Shown piece by piece: positions 24,676 to 32,911 of a stretch of DNA of 48,362 bases; positions within the stretch are counted from its first letter, which is position 1; each line of letters opens with the position of its first letter. Source of the stretch: Acidimicrobiales bacterium (lineage in GTDB: Bacteria > Actinomycetota > Acidimicrobiia > Acidimicrobiales > Acidimicrobilacustridaceae); contig JALOLF010000014.1 of NCBI GenBank assembly GCA_025456085.1, positions 1 to 48,362 of the forward strand, given 5' to 3'. The notes under the pieces are model-generated. The model made no database searches and was not told the origin of the DNA. It saw only the letters and a list, made by a program, of their open reading frames with translations. The position numbers and the translations under genes were made by a program.

Positions 24676-26163
24676 TCAGTGCGTGCGGCGAGCCACCCGC
24701 ACCGAGCCGAAGGTGAAGGCGACGCCCGCCAGCAGCAGGGCGGCGCCGAGCAGCGCCAGGCGCTCGGACTCGCTGCCCGTCACCGGCAGGGTTCCGGCCT
24801 GCGTCCCGGCGTGGGCGGCCACCGGGGTGGCGACATGGCCGGGCGTCGGGCCGGTGACCGGCGGCGTCTCGCCCGCGAACACCGTGACCTCGTCGGAGGC
24901 GGTCTGCTGATCGGTGGTGGTGACCGTGGCGACGATCTTGTTGGCCCCGACGATGATGCCGGTGACCGTCACCTTGAAGTTGCCGAGCAGGTCGACGGAG
25001 GCCTCGACGGGCGGACCGCCGTTGACCGACACCTCGACCTTCTCGATGCCCGCGGGACGCAGGTTCTCGAGGACGGCGCCGAGCTGCGTCGGGTCGGTGA
25101 CCTCGATGCACTGGCCGCCGGTGGCGTCGGCGATGACCTGCAGCGGGCTGGGGCTGCCGTCGTCGAAGCAGGGAATGGCGCCCTCGCCCACCGAGAACGT
25201 GTTGATCACGATCCCGGCGTCGATGGCGGCCTGCAGGGGGCTGCCCGGCCCCTCGGTGATGCCGGCCGAGCCGTCGGTGAAGAGGTAGCCGATCTTGCGG
25301 TTCCCGGGCGTGGCCGTGGCGAACAGCTCGTTCATCCCCTGCAGGGCGGCGTCGAAGTCGGTGCCGCCGCTGCCGGTGAACGACCGGACGTCGGTCTCGA
25401 GCTCGGACCGGCCCGGAGCGCCGAAGCCGGTCACGACCTGGAACGTGTCGTCGAAGTCGACGAGACCGGTCTCGACCGAGCCGTTGATGGCGGCGAGCTG
25501 CTCCTCGAGGGTCAGCACACCCTCGATCTCGCAGTCGATGATCTCGCCCTCAGAGGAGTCGCTGTTCAGGTCGTCACCCGCATCGACGACGCCGTCGCCG
25601 TTGCAGTCGCCCGGATCTTCGTTGGGCCCTGCCCCGGAGGAGGTGCTGCCGGAGGTGTCGACGGCGTAGACGATGCTCACGCCGGCGCCGACGAGACCGA
25701 TGGTGACGGTGCCCGTGACCTCGAGGGGTTCACCAGCGTTCACCGTGGCGCCGTCGGTCGGGCTGGTGATGGTGATGGTGACCTGCTGGTCGACGGCCTG
25801 GCGTGACGCGCCCTGCACGGCGGGCGTGCTGGTGCGCGCCGGCGTGGACGTCGTCGCAGCGCTGTCGTCGGCCGGGGCCTGCTCTTCCTGGGCCTCCTCG
25901 GCCGGAGCCGCTTCGGCGGGAGCGGCCTCTTCAGCCGGGACCTCCGCCGCCGGGGTCTCCTCCACCACGGTCGTGTCGGTCGTCACCGGGGTGTCGGCCA
26001 CCGTCGTGTCGGTCGTCGGCGCCGGGTCGGTCGTCGGGACGTCCACCACGGTGGTGGTCGTCGCGTCGGGTGTGGTCGGGTCCTGAGCCCACGCGGTCAT
26101 CGGTGCCAGCAGCACCAACAGACCCGCGGCCGCAGCACTCCCTCGCAACGCTGCTCTGCGCAT
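24676..26163 (-). CDS. LPxTG-anchored von Willebrand A domain surface protein
   Basis: 495 residues, ATG 26163 with AGGAG upstream. Signal peptide 1-26, then a Thr/Pro/Glu-rich linker to about 125. An Ig-like strand region (TSPTDGATVNAG, 132-155) is interrupted by a vWA domain with MIDAS residues D169-S171-S173, T268 and D297. The Ig-like fold resumes at about 375-430 (EVSVNGGPPVEA, GANKIVATV). Directly after DxSxS comes a Ca-loop-like segment D-C-N-G-D-G-V-V-D (186-194) with a Cys pair (C187, C211). The end is LPVTG (459-463), a hydrophobic helix and RR tail, a sortase signal. Likely a cell-wall adhesin or ligand-binding protein. No sortase gene is in view. Confidence 0.88.
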   Translation of the reverse strand: MRRAALRGSAAAAGLLVLLAPMTAWAQDPTTPDATTTTVVDVPTTDPAPTTDTTVADTPVTTDTTVVEETPAAEVPAEEAAPAEAAPAEEAQEEQAPADDSAATTSTPARTSTPAVQGASRQAVDQQVTITITSPTDGATVNAGEPLEVTGTVTIGLVGAGVSIVYAVDTSGSTSSGAGPNEDPGDCNGDGVVDAGDDLNSDSSEGEIIDCEIEGVLTLEEQLAAINGSVETGLVDFDDTFQVVTGFGAPGRSELETDVRSFTGSGGTDFDAALQGMNELFATATPGNRKIGYLFTDGSAGITEGPGSPLQAAIDAGIVINTFSVGEGAIPCFDDGSPSPLQVIADATGGQCIEVTDPTQLGAVLENLRPAGIEKVEVSVNGGPPVEASVDLLGNFKVTVTGIIVGANKIVATVTTTDQQTASDEVTVFAGETPPVTGPTPGHVATPVAAHAGTQAGTLPVTGSESERLALLGAALLLAGVAFTFGSVRVARRTH

Positions 26164-26252
26164 TCCTGCTCCTCTCGCTGGTTGCGCGGACAGACTACGA
26201 CGGATCGACGCGGCAAGGAAGGGTGACGGAGTCGCCGACGTCCGCCACGCCG

Positions 26253-26753
26253 TCAGCCGGTGAACACGCAGGCCGGCAGTTGCAGGCGCGCCGCGGCGGT
26301 GCCGGCCTGCTGACTGGTGGCCTCGGCCTCGGTGACGGCGTCCTGGAAGGCACGGTCGTCGCCCACCTGCAAGGCCAGCGCGGCCGCCTCCAGGTCGTTG
26401 GCCGTCTGGTCCATCAGCTCGAGCCAGGCCCGGTAGTCGGTGTCGAGGTCGGGGGGAGCCGTGAGGGCGCGGAGGCGGTCGACCCCGGCCCGGTTGGCCG
26501 CCGCGATGGTCAGGAAGGCGGTCGAGGCCTGCTCGGGTGTGGCCCCCGCGGCGGGTGAGGCCGTCCGGATCTCGTCACCCACCTCCACGCAGATGGCCTC
26601 GGCCTGGGAGCGGAAGGCGTCGGCGTCGACGGCGACGACGGCGGTCGTGGCCGCGGGGGCGTCCCCGGTGGTTCCGTCGTCCCCCGAGCAGCCTGCGCCG
26701 CACAGCACGGCCACGCCCAACGCGGCGACGAGCACGAGGCGGGTGCGGATCAC
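26253..26753 (-). CDS. Small hypothetical lipoprotein
   Basis: 166 residues from GTG 26753, chosen because TACCAT (26760-26765) is 6 bases upstream and the signal segment then starts correctly. The hydrophobic run ends in GAGC, the likely lipidation Cys. The mature part is mostly helical with FRSQAEAIC, ALTAPPDLDTDYRAWLELMDQT and a C-terminal AAARLQLPACVFTG. The two Cys (one near the start, one near the end) could pair. This resembles small helical actinobacterial lipoproteins of unknown role. The terminal FTG echoes the YTG endings of two other exported proteins here. Confidence 0.75.
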   Translation of the reverse strand: MIRTRLVLVAALGVAVLCGAGCSGDDGTTGDAPAATTAVVAVDADAFRSQAEAICVEVGDEIRTASPAAGATPEQASTAFLTIAAANRAGVDRLRALTAPPDLDTDYRAWLELMDQTANDLEAAALALQVGDDRAFQDAVTEAEATSQQAGTAAARLQLPACVFTG

Positions 26754-26911
26754 GCCCGGATGGTAGGCGCGGTGTGACGGATGACCGGCCCGACGAGGGA
26801 TCCCGACGACTTCCGCCTCTCGTCGGCCACGCACCGGTCGGTGGAGGCTGTCGATGGAAGCCATCGGGCTCGTCGGTGGCGCCGTGCCTCCGCGGGCCGA
26901 AGGGAGGCACC

Positions 26912-27358
26912 ATGCGCAAGCTGCTCCTCGCCGTCCTGGTGATCGCGACCCTCGGCATGGTCGGCATCGCGCTGGCCGACACCGGGGGCGGTGCGACGGA
27001 CGCCTGCTACCACAACAAGACCGGCATCGTGCGCGTCGACACCGACGGCACCGGGTGCAAGGCCAACGAGACCCCCATGACGCTGGGCGCGGGTCTGGTG
27101 ACCCGCCACGTCTGGGCGGACGGCGTGGCCCCCGCCGGGGACTACGGCCAGGCCATCGCCCGCTGCGCCGCCGGTGAGGTCGTGCTCGGCGGCGGCTACG
27201 TGACCGAGACCATCCATCCCGACGTCCATCCCTTCACGAACTCGCTGATCGTGATCGACGGCGTCGAAGGGTGGGAGGCGACCGTCATCAACATGAGCCC
27301 CGTCGACATCGACTTCCACGTCAGCGCGGTGTGCGCTCCGGGGACGCCGAGCGTCTGA
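26912..27358 (+). CDS. Small secreted protein, unknown function
   Basis: 148 residues from ATG 26912 with AGGGAGG (26901-26907) 5 bases upstream. Signal peptide ends at about ALA-D. After it come ACYHNKTGIVRV and GCKANETPM, a Cys-paired motif that I have seen as the CYH-x-x-TG-x-x-R repeat ahead of beta-rich domains in actinobacterial secreted proteins. Residues about 65-148 look like a small beta-sandwich (GGGYVTE, WEATVINMSP, FHVSAVCAPG). Divergent from the small lipoprotein gene. Function unknown. Confidence 0.8.
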   Translation: MRKLLLAVLVIATLGMVGIALADTGGGATDACYHNKTGIVRVDTDGTGCKANETPMTLGAGLVTRHVWADGVAPAGDYGQAIARCAAGEVVLGGGYVTETIHPDVHPFTNSLIVIDGVEGWEATVINMSPVDIDFHVSAVCAPGTPSV

Positions 27359-27408
27359 AGCTCGCACGGCCCGGTCGCTGATGCACACCACGACGGTGTG
27401 GGGGCGGG

Positions 27409-28995
27409 TCACGGCACGGGTCCACGGCGGTGGACCCGTGCGCCGGCGACCCAGGTCTGCTCGACCGTGAGCGCGTCGGCGCCGTCGAGCGCTGACGCGT
27501 CGACGCGTCCGGTGCCACCGGACAGCACCACGAGGTCGGCGCGCAGACCGGGCCGTAGCCGGCCGCGCTCGGCCGTCTGTCGCCCGGCGTCGGCGGCGCC
27601 GGCCGTGTAGAGCCGCAGCCACTCGCGCATCGGCACCGCCTGGTCGATGCCCACCGCGGCGCCCTCCTCCGTGAGCCGGGTCACCCCCTGCCGGCTGGTG
27701 AGGAGGGGGTCGGTGACGTAGCAGGGCCCGTCGGAGCCGGCGGCGAGCGCGATGCCCGAGGCGAGCAGGTCGGCGTAGGGCAGGAAGGTGGCGTCGTCGA
27801 AGCGGAGGTCGCCGATGTTGCGCCCGACGAGGTGGACGAAGCCGGGTTGGATCACCGCGGTCGCGCCGAGGTCGACCAGGCGGGCGAGCTCGGTTGGCCC
27901 GGCCAGGGTGGCGTGCTCGAGACGTAGGCGGCAAGCGTCGGCGTGCGGGACGGCGCGTCGGGCCGTCTCCCAGGCGTCGAGCGTGGCGCGCAGGCCCGCG
28001 TTGCCCATGGCGTGCACGGCGACGTCGAACCCCCGCCGCAGGGCGTGCACCATGCCCTCGACGAGGTCGGGCATGAGCCAGCCCACCTCGACGTGCACCT
28101 CGCCCAGGTGGGCGTCGATGGCCAGGTCGATACCGCCGTCGGCGAAGAGCTTCACCGCGCCGACCCGCAGCGCCTCGTCGCCCTCACCGGTCGGGGGTCC
28201 GTGGTCGAGCCGTTCGGGCACCGGACCGTCCAGGATGGCACCGTGGGGCATGGCGAGCACGCCGATGGGCAGCCGGGCGCTGCGGGCCAGGTCGCGGTAC
28301 ACGGCTTCGGCCGCCGGGGTGCAGGCGGCGTCGTGCACCGCGGTGATGCCCTCGGTGAGCAGGCGTCGGGCCTCGGCGACGACGAGGTCGCCCCAGCGGT
28401 CGGGGTCGTCGTAGCCGGCGAGCGAGGCCACGTGGGCCCGGGTCCAGGCGCGTTCGGTGAGCTCGCCCGTGGGCCGGCCGGTGGCGTCGCGCTCGATGCG
28501 CCCGCCCGGTGGGTCCTCGGTGGCGGCGGTGATGCCCAGCGCATCGAGCCCGGCCGAGCTCACCACGGCCCGGTGGTAGGTGAAGCACCCGATCAGCACG
28601 GGCCGGTGGAAGCCCATGGCGTCGAGGTCGTGCCGATCGAGGTGCAGGCCCGTGGCGAACTGGTCCCAGCCGCAGCCTCGGATCCACGGCGCGTCCGGCT
28701 CGCGGCGGGCGCTGTCGGCCAGGCGGGTCCGGACGGTGTCCAGGTCGACCGCGTCGCGCAGGTCGGCCCACCGTGGGTGCAGCGCGGTGAGGCTCAGGTG
28801 CTGGTGGGCGTCGACGAAGCCCGGCACGACGAGGCGACCGTCCACCTCGACCAGCTCGGCGTCGGGGTGGTCGCGCTCCAGGCCGACGTCGCCCACGGCT
28901 GCGATGCGCCCGTCCCGCACGACGAGCACCGAGGCCGCGGGACGACGCTCGTCCATGGTGAGGACGGTCCCGCCGACGAAGGCGGTGGCGGTCAT
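27409..28995 (-). CDS. Amidohydrolase family 3 (YtcJ-like) metal-dependent hydrolase
   Basis: 528 residues. The N-terminal beta-sandwich holds GGTVLTMD and the metal motif DAHQH. The barrel contains VKLFADGG (Lys position), VHAMGN, RLEHA and AAGSDGP (late Asp). The C-terminal DLVVLSGG strand is standard. The family hydrolyses amide-like or other C-N bonds in N-substituted formamides and heterocycles; the substrate is not predictable. It starts 24 bases after the DUF6544 gene on the same strand, so an operon is likely. Confidence 0.88.
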   Translation of the reverse strand: MTATAFVGGTVLTMDERRPAASVLVVRDGRIAAVGDVGLERDHPDAELVEVDGRLVVPGFVDAHQHLSLTALHPRWADLRDAVDLDTVRTRLADSARREPDAPWIRGCGWDQFATGLHLDRHDLDAMGFHRPVLIGCFTYHRAVVSSAGLDALGITAATEDPPGGRIERDATGRPTGELTERAWTRAHVASLAGYDDPDRWGDLVVAEARRLLTEGITAVHDAACTPAAEAVYRDLARSARLPIGVLAMPHGAILDGPVPERLDHGPPTGEGDEALRVGAVKLFADGGIDLAIDAHLGEVHVEVGWLMPDLVEGMVHALRRGFDVAVHAMGNAGLRATLDAWETARRAVPHADACRLRLEHATLAGPTELARLVDLGATAVIQPGFVHLVGRNIGDLRFDDATFLPYADLLASGIALAAGSDGPCYVTDPLLTSRQGVTRLTEEGAAVGIDQAVPMREWLRLYTAGAADAGRQTAERGRLRPGLRADLVVLSGGTGRVDASALDGADALTVEQTWVAGARVHRRGPVP

Positions 28996-29019
28996 GGCGG
29001 CGCAGCTCGGGCCGTCGGG

Positions 29020-29790
29020 TCACGCCATCGTGTCACCGGAAGCCCGGACGAGTCGCAGGTCGGTGATGCGGTAGCGGAAGAACTCCCCCTCCTGCCACCG
29101 CGGCGTGCCGTGGAACCAGCCCACGCGGCCCGCATGGGGGATGGTGACGCCGTCGAAGGTGGCGGTGCCGGTGGCGCGGACGCCGAACGGGTACGACGCC
29201 GACGTGCCGGTCTCGTCGGGATCGCCCCAGCGGTCGAACCAGGACTCGACGACGTGGTGCTCGTCGTCGAGGCGCACGAACACCTCGAGGTCGACGTCGC
29301 CGGTGCGGTACCGGGCCACGATCAGGTCGTCGGCGGGGGCCGACCACGCCACCCCGAAGCGGGGCAGCAGTGCCGTGGGCACCCAGATGCCCTCTGCGCC
29401 GCCGCGCCCGGCGGCGCTGCGGGCCACGTCGGCGCCGTCGGCGTGGGCCACCGTCTTGAGGCCCAGCAACTTCCAGTCCATCCGGCCGTCGCCGTCGGCG
29501 TAGTAGTCCGAGCCCGACAGCACGCCGGCGACCCTGCCCGACCAGGCGAAGCCGTGGCGGGGCGACAGCACCTCACGGCACCGGAACGGCAGCCAGCGGC
29601 CGCCCAGCCGGATCTGGCCCTGCATGCGAATCTGTGCGGCCTGGGCCAGGGGGGTGCCGGGCGCGATCGCGGCCCGGAACCAGGCCCGCACGGGTTCGGG
29701 CAGCCCGTCGGTCTCGGCGTCACTGAACCCGCCGAGCTCGGGGGGCAGGGTCAGGCGGGACTCGATGTGCGACACGTTGGGCGGGGTCAT
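29020..29790 (-). CDS. DUF6544-family protein
   Basis: 256 residues, ATG 29790 preceded by GGAGGGGG. It has RMQGQIRLGGRWLPFRCREVLSPRHGFAWSGRV and GSDYYADGDGRMDWKLLG, the pattern I associate with DUF6544. Later blocks WVPTALLP and ESWFDRWGDPDETG fit as well. There is no signal peptide and no known catalytic motif; the fold is probably a lipid-binding-like beta barrel. It leads a likely two-gene operon with the amidohydrolase. Confidence 0.7.
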   Translation of the reverse strand: MTPPNVSHIESRLTLPPELGGFSDAETDGLPEPVRAWFRAAIAPGTPLAQAAQIRMQGQIRLGGRWLPFRCREVLSPRHGFAWSGRVAGVLSGSDYYADGDGRMDWKLLGLKTVAHADGADVARSAAGRGGAEGIWVPTALLPRFGVAWSAPADDLIVARYRTGDVDLEVFVRLDDEHHVVESWFDRWGDPDETGTSASYPFGVRATGTATFDGVTIPHAGRVGWFHGTPRWQEGEFFRYRITDLRLVRASGDTMA

Positions 29791-29917
29791 GGAGCCCCCT
29801 CCTGGTGCTCGACGACGCTGCGTAGTTCCATCGAGCGCCGTCGCCGCTCGCAGGGCAAGAGGCCAAGGTCATCGGTCCAGCCGCGCCCGATCCGCTGACG
29901 GCCCCACCCTCCGCAGC

Positions 29918-29964
29918 CCGAAATCGGGTCCTACGACGCCGGAAACCGACTCGAGAACGCGCAA
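29918..29964 (+). repeat. Intergenic palindromic repeat, family A copy 2
   Basis: A 47-bp element from CCGAAATCGGGTCCT to ACGCGCAA, with the same length and ends as the copies at 13671-13717 and 35502-35548. The central hairpin is GCCGG-AAA-CCGAC. It differs from copy 1 at 9 of 47 positions by hand alignment. It lies in the 201-base gap between the VOC gene end and the DUF6544 start. Confidence 0.75.
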
Positions 29965-29991
29965 GAACGGCGCGAGGGCGGAGCGGGTCGC

Positions 29992-30348
29992 TCAGCCGGC
30001 CGCAGGCTGGTGCAGTTCGACGAGGTTGCCGCTGGGGTCGGTCAGGAACGCCTGGCGACCGGTGCCGACCGGCGAGGGATCGCTGACGTCGACGCCCGCG
30101 GCGCGCAGCTCGCCCACGGTCCCGTCGAGATCCGCCACCTGCAGGGCGAGGTGCTGGCCCAGCCCGGGCGGCACCTCGCCGCCGATGAGGTGGAGCTGCT
30201 GTCCGCCGGCGTCGAGCCACGCGCCGGGGAAGCCGAAGTCGGGCCGGTCGCTCCGCACCGTCAGGCCGAGGCGGTCGACGTAGAAGCGCAGCGCCTCGTC
30301 GACGTCGTCGACGTTGATCGAGACGTGGTGCACGGCCAGCGGTCGCAT
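29992..30348 (-). CDS. VOC-family (glyoxalase/dioxygenase superfamily) protein
   Basis: 118 residues. It has the paired beta-alpha-beta-beta-beta units: HHVSINVDDVDEALRFYVDRLGL, then a C-terminal FLTDPSGNLVELHQ with the metal-binding Glu. Two or three ligands (His near 8, a central His, Glu near the end) are visible. The family includes glyoxalases, extradiol dioxygenases and drug-binding proteins. At this size the role cannot be told apart. GAGACT (30355-30360) lies 6 bases before ATG. Repeat B copy 2 separates it from the aldo/keto reductase gene upstream. Confidence 0.85.
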   Translation of the reverse strand: MRPLAVHHVSINVDDVDEALRFYVDRLGLTVRSDRPDFGFPGAWLDAGGQQLHLIGGEVPPGLGQHLALQVADLDGTVGELRAAGVDVSDPSPVGTGRQAFLTDPSGNLVELHQPAAG

Positions 30349-30361
30349 GGCGCCAGTCTCC

Positions 30362-30414
30362 CCGAAATCTCGTCGTGCCGCCCCGGAGACCGGGGCCCGG
30401 TGACGAGATGTCGG
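30362..30414. repeat. Intergenic palindromic repeat, family B copy 2
   Basis: Outer arms CCGAAATCTCGTC and GACGAGATGTCGG (12 of 13 pair) flank an inner CCCCGG-AGA-CCGGGG hairpin (381-395). It aligns end to end with the copy at 19407-19463. It lies 13 bases after the aldo/keto reductase stop and just upstream of the VOC gene, whose -10 it nearly touches. Confidence 0.8.
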
Positions 30415-30427
30415 AGAGGGGGACGGG

Positions 30428-31300
30428 TCAGGGGTGCAGGGCGTCGAGCTGGGCGACCTCGGCGGGGGTCAGCTCGAGGGCGGCCGCGGCGGTGTTCTCC
30501 TCCAGGTGGGCCACCGAGGACGTGCCCGGGATGGGCAGCATCACCGCCGACCGGTGCAGCAGCCAGGCCAGCGCCACCTGGGCCGGCGTCGCGCCCCTGG
30601 CCCGGGCCAGTCCGTCGAGCGCGCCGCCCGGTCGGGCCAGCTCGCCGGTGGCGACGGGGAACCAGGGGATGAAGGCCAGGCCCTGGCGCTCGCACTCCTC
30701 CAGCACCGCTTCGTGGGCCCGGTCGACCAGGTTGAAGCGGTTCTGCACCGACACGATCGGGGCCAGCTCCTGGCACCGGCGCAGCTCCTCGACGTCGATC
30801 TCCGACAGGCCGAGGTGACGGATCTTGCCCTGGGCCTGCAGGTCGGTCAGCGCGCCGAGCTGGTCCTCCACCGGCACCTGGGGGTCGATGCGGTGGAGCT
30901 GGTACAGGTCGATGCGCTCGACGCGCAGGCGGCGCAGCGACAGCTCCACGCACTGGCGCAGGTACTCCGGACGGCCGACCGGCAGCCACTCGTCGGGACC
31001 CTGGCGGGTCAGCCCGCCCTTGGTGGCGATCGCCAGACCGTCCGGATAGGGGTGCAGGGCCTCGGCGATGAGGTCCTCGCTCACGAACGGTCCGTAGGAG
31101 TCGGCGGTGTCGATGAAGTCGATCCCGAGGTCGACGGCCCGCCGCAGCACCCGCACCGCTTCGTCGTGGTCGGTGGGCGGCCCCCAGATGCCGGGTCCGG
31201 TGATGCGCATGGCGCCGAAGCCCAGCCGGTGCACGGGCAGGTCCCCGCCGAGGTCGAAGGTCCCCGAAGCCTGCGCCGGTCGTTCGCTCGTGCCGTCCAC
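30428..31300 (-). CDS. Aldo/keto reductase
   Basis: 290 residues from GTG 31300 with GGAGGGGG upstream. It has the TIM-barrel AKR signatures: RLGFGAMRI, IDTADSYGPFVSE (catalytic Asp and Tyr), IATKGG (Lys), YQLHRID (His), and the NADPH-binding IPGTSSVAHLEEN at the C-terminus. It should reduce aldehydes or ketones with NADPH in the cytoplasm. It heads a minus-strand run followed by the VOC gene across repeat B. Confidence 0.92.
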   Translation of the reverse strand: MDGTSERPAQASGTFDLGGDLPVHRLGFGAMRITGPGIWGPPTDHDEAVRVLRRAVDLGIDFIDTADSYGPFVSEDLIAEALHPYPDGLAIATKGGLTRQGPDEWLPVGRPEYLRQCVELSLRRLRVERIDLYQLHRIDPQVPVEDQLGALTDLQAQGKIRHLGLSEIDVEELRRCQELAPIVSVQNRFNLVDRAHEAVLEECERQGLAFIPWFPVATGELARPGGALDGLARARGATPAQVALAWLLHRSAVMLPIPGTSSVAHLEENTAAAALELTPAEVAQLDALHP

Positions 31301-31423
31301 CTGTCCCCCTCCGATCGGGTCGTTCCCGTGCTCGCAAGCCTACGGGTGGGTGTCATGATCACCTCGGGTCCGGCGCCGGCCCGGCCCTCGGACCGTCGGG
31401 CGACCGGAGCGGGAGGTGCGACC

Positions 31424-31945
31424 ATGGCGATGCCGACCGGGCGGACCGGCCCCGACGACGTCCGGTGGGAGGGGACGTGCCGCAGCCGGTGGGGGCTGCC
31501 GATGGCGGCGGTGCTGGTCGTGGTGGCGGCCTGGAACGCCGTGGCGGGTGAACTCGTCCTGGCCGTGCTGTTGCTGGGCACCGCCTACGCGGGGGCGCTG
31601 TTCGCCTCCATACGGGTGAGCGTGTCGGGCGACGCCGTGCGGGTTCGCTACCGGTGGGGATGGACCCGTCGGGTGGCCCTCGGCGACGTGCAGGGCACGG
31701 CGGTCGACGAGCTGGTCCCCTGGCGCTGGGGTGGATGGGGCTACCGGGGCGGTCTGCGGGTCTTCGGGAAGGCGGCCATCCTGCTGCGTGGGGGGGAGGC
31801 CATCCGCCTGGACCTGGTCGGCGGTCGTCAGCTCTTCATCGGTGTCGACGACGCCGCCGGTGCGATGGCCGCCCTCGATGCGCTCCGGGGCGCGGCAGGC
31901 CCGCCGCCGTCGGGTGCACCGATCGGCGACGGACCCGTCGGGTGA
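31424..31945 (+). CDS. Membrane protein with PH-like domain
   Basis: 173 residues from ATG 31424, chosen for GGGAGG (31411-31416). Two close hydrophobic helices (about residues 24-62) are followed by a soluble beta-rich region: RVSVSGDAVRVRYRW, VALGDVQGTAVDEL, AILLRGGEAIRLDL, GRQLFIGVDD. This is the bacterial PH-like pattern found after a two-helix anchor in many small actinobacterial proteins. Function unknown. Confidence 0.75.
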   Translation: MAMPTGRTGPDDVRWEGTCRSRWGLPMAAVLVVVAAWNAVAGELVLAVLLLGTAYAGALFASIRVSVSGDAVRVRYRWGWTRRVALGDVQGTAVDELVPWRWGGWGYRGGLRVFGKAAILLRGGEAIRLDLVGGRQLFIGVDDAAGAMAALDALRGAAGPPPSGAPIGDGPVG

Positions 31946-31964
31946 CCGGCTCGGACCGGGGTGC

Positions 31965-32762
31965 TCACCCGGTGTAGGCCGGGGTCTGCACGGCCGGCAT
32001 CACCTGGGCTGCCGGGGTGAGGGTGATGTACCGCTGCGGATACTGGAACACCCAACCCGTCGGCAGCATGCAGCGTGCCGTGGCCACGACCCGCACGGGC
32101 ACCTCGTTCACGACCAGCGGTTCGGTCGGGGCGTACAGGGTCGTGTAGCCGACCCACACCCCGTCCTCGTCGACGGGGAACGTGGCGTAGCCGTACTGGC
32201 CGTCGGTGCCGGTGAACTCCGGATCGAAGACGACCCAACCCACGGCACCTTCCGTGGTGCACCAGGCGCCGCTCACCCGCACGGGCGATGCCCGACCCAC
32301 GGGTGCGGTCGTCAGGCTCACCTCGAACGCAGGAGCCTCGGGCAGGATCTTCACGTGGTCGACCGGCGTGTAGCGGACGACCTCGGGGTCACCGTCGGTG
32401 GTGTGGGTGCAGATGGCCTGTGCCCACACCTTCTTCGGCAGTCCGGTGGGGATCACCAACTCGACGTGCCACGTGCCGTCGGGATCGACGTAGGCCGGGG
32501 TCAGGGTGCCCGGCAGGGGGTCGTACCCCTCGGGCTCCGAGAGCCAGGCCGACACCACACCGGCCGAGTCCTCACCGGGGAGCGCGGTCGGGCCGGTGCA
32601 TGTCCTGCCGAGGAGATGCAGGGTCTGGCCGGGCCACACGACGAGGTCGTAGGCCTCCAATGTCGGATCGAAGTCCGACACGGCCTGTGTGGGTGCCGCG
32701 ACGAAGCACGTCACGAGGGCGATCACCGCACCGAAGAGGAGGAATCGACGTGTTCGACTCAT
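31965..32762 (-). CDS. Secreted hypothetical protein ending in PAYTG
   Basis: 265 residues, ATG 32762 with GGAGG upstream. Signal peptide ends near AAPTQA. The mature part holds two or three repeats of an Ig-like beta unit, with VVWPGQTLHLLGRTC, TWHVELVIPTGLPKKVWAQAIC and PVRVSGAWC. Cys pairs are spread through it. The extreme C-terminus is PAVQTPAYTG, close to PAVKAAPTYTG of the protein at 10193-11050. The two proteins probably belong to one loose family. Function unknown. Confidence 0.75.
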   Translation of the reverse strand: MSRTRRFLLFGAVIALVTCFVAAPTQAVSDFDPTLEAYDLVVWPGQTLHLLGRTCTGPTALPGEDSAGVVSAWLSEPEGYDPLPGTLTPAYVDPDGTWHVELVIPTGLPKKVWAQAICTHTTDGDPEVVRYTPVDHVKILPEAPAFEVSLTTAPVGRASPVRVSGAWCTTEGAVGWVVFDPEFTGTDGQYGYATFPVDEDGVWVGYTTLYAPTEPLVVNEVPVRVVATARCMLPTGWVFQYPQRYITLTPAAQVMPAVQTPAYTG

Positions 32763-32911
32763 GGCCCACCTCCTCGGGAGCAGGGGATTGCTCCACTGTC
32801 ATGGTCCACCGGCGCCCACGCCTGCGGCAGAGGCGATCGGGCACCATCGGCCGCCACGCGGCACCTTTCGCGGCGACGTCAGCCGTCGTGGCGGCGTCGG
32901 CCGGCGAGGAG

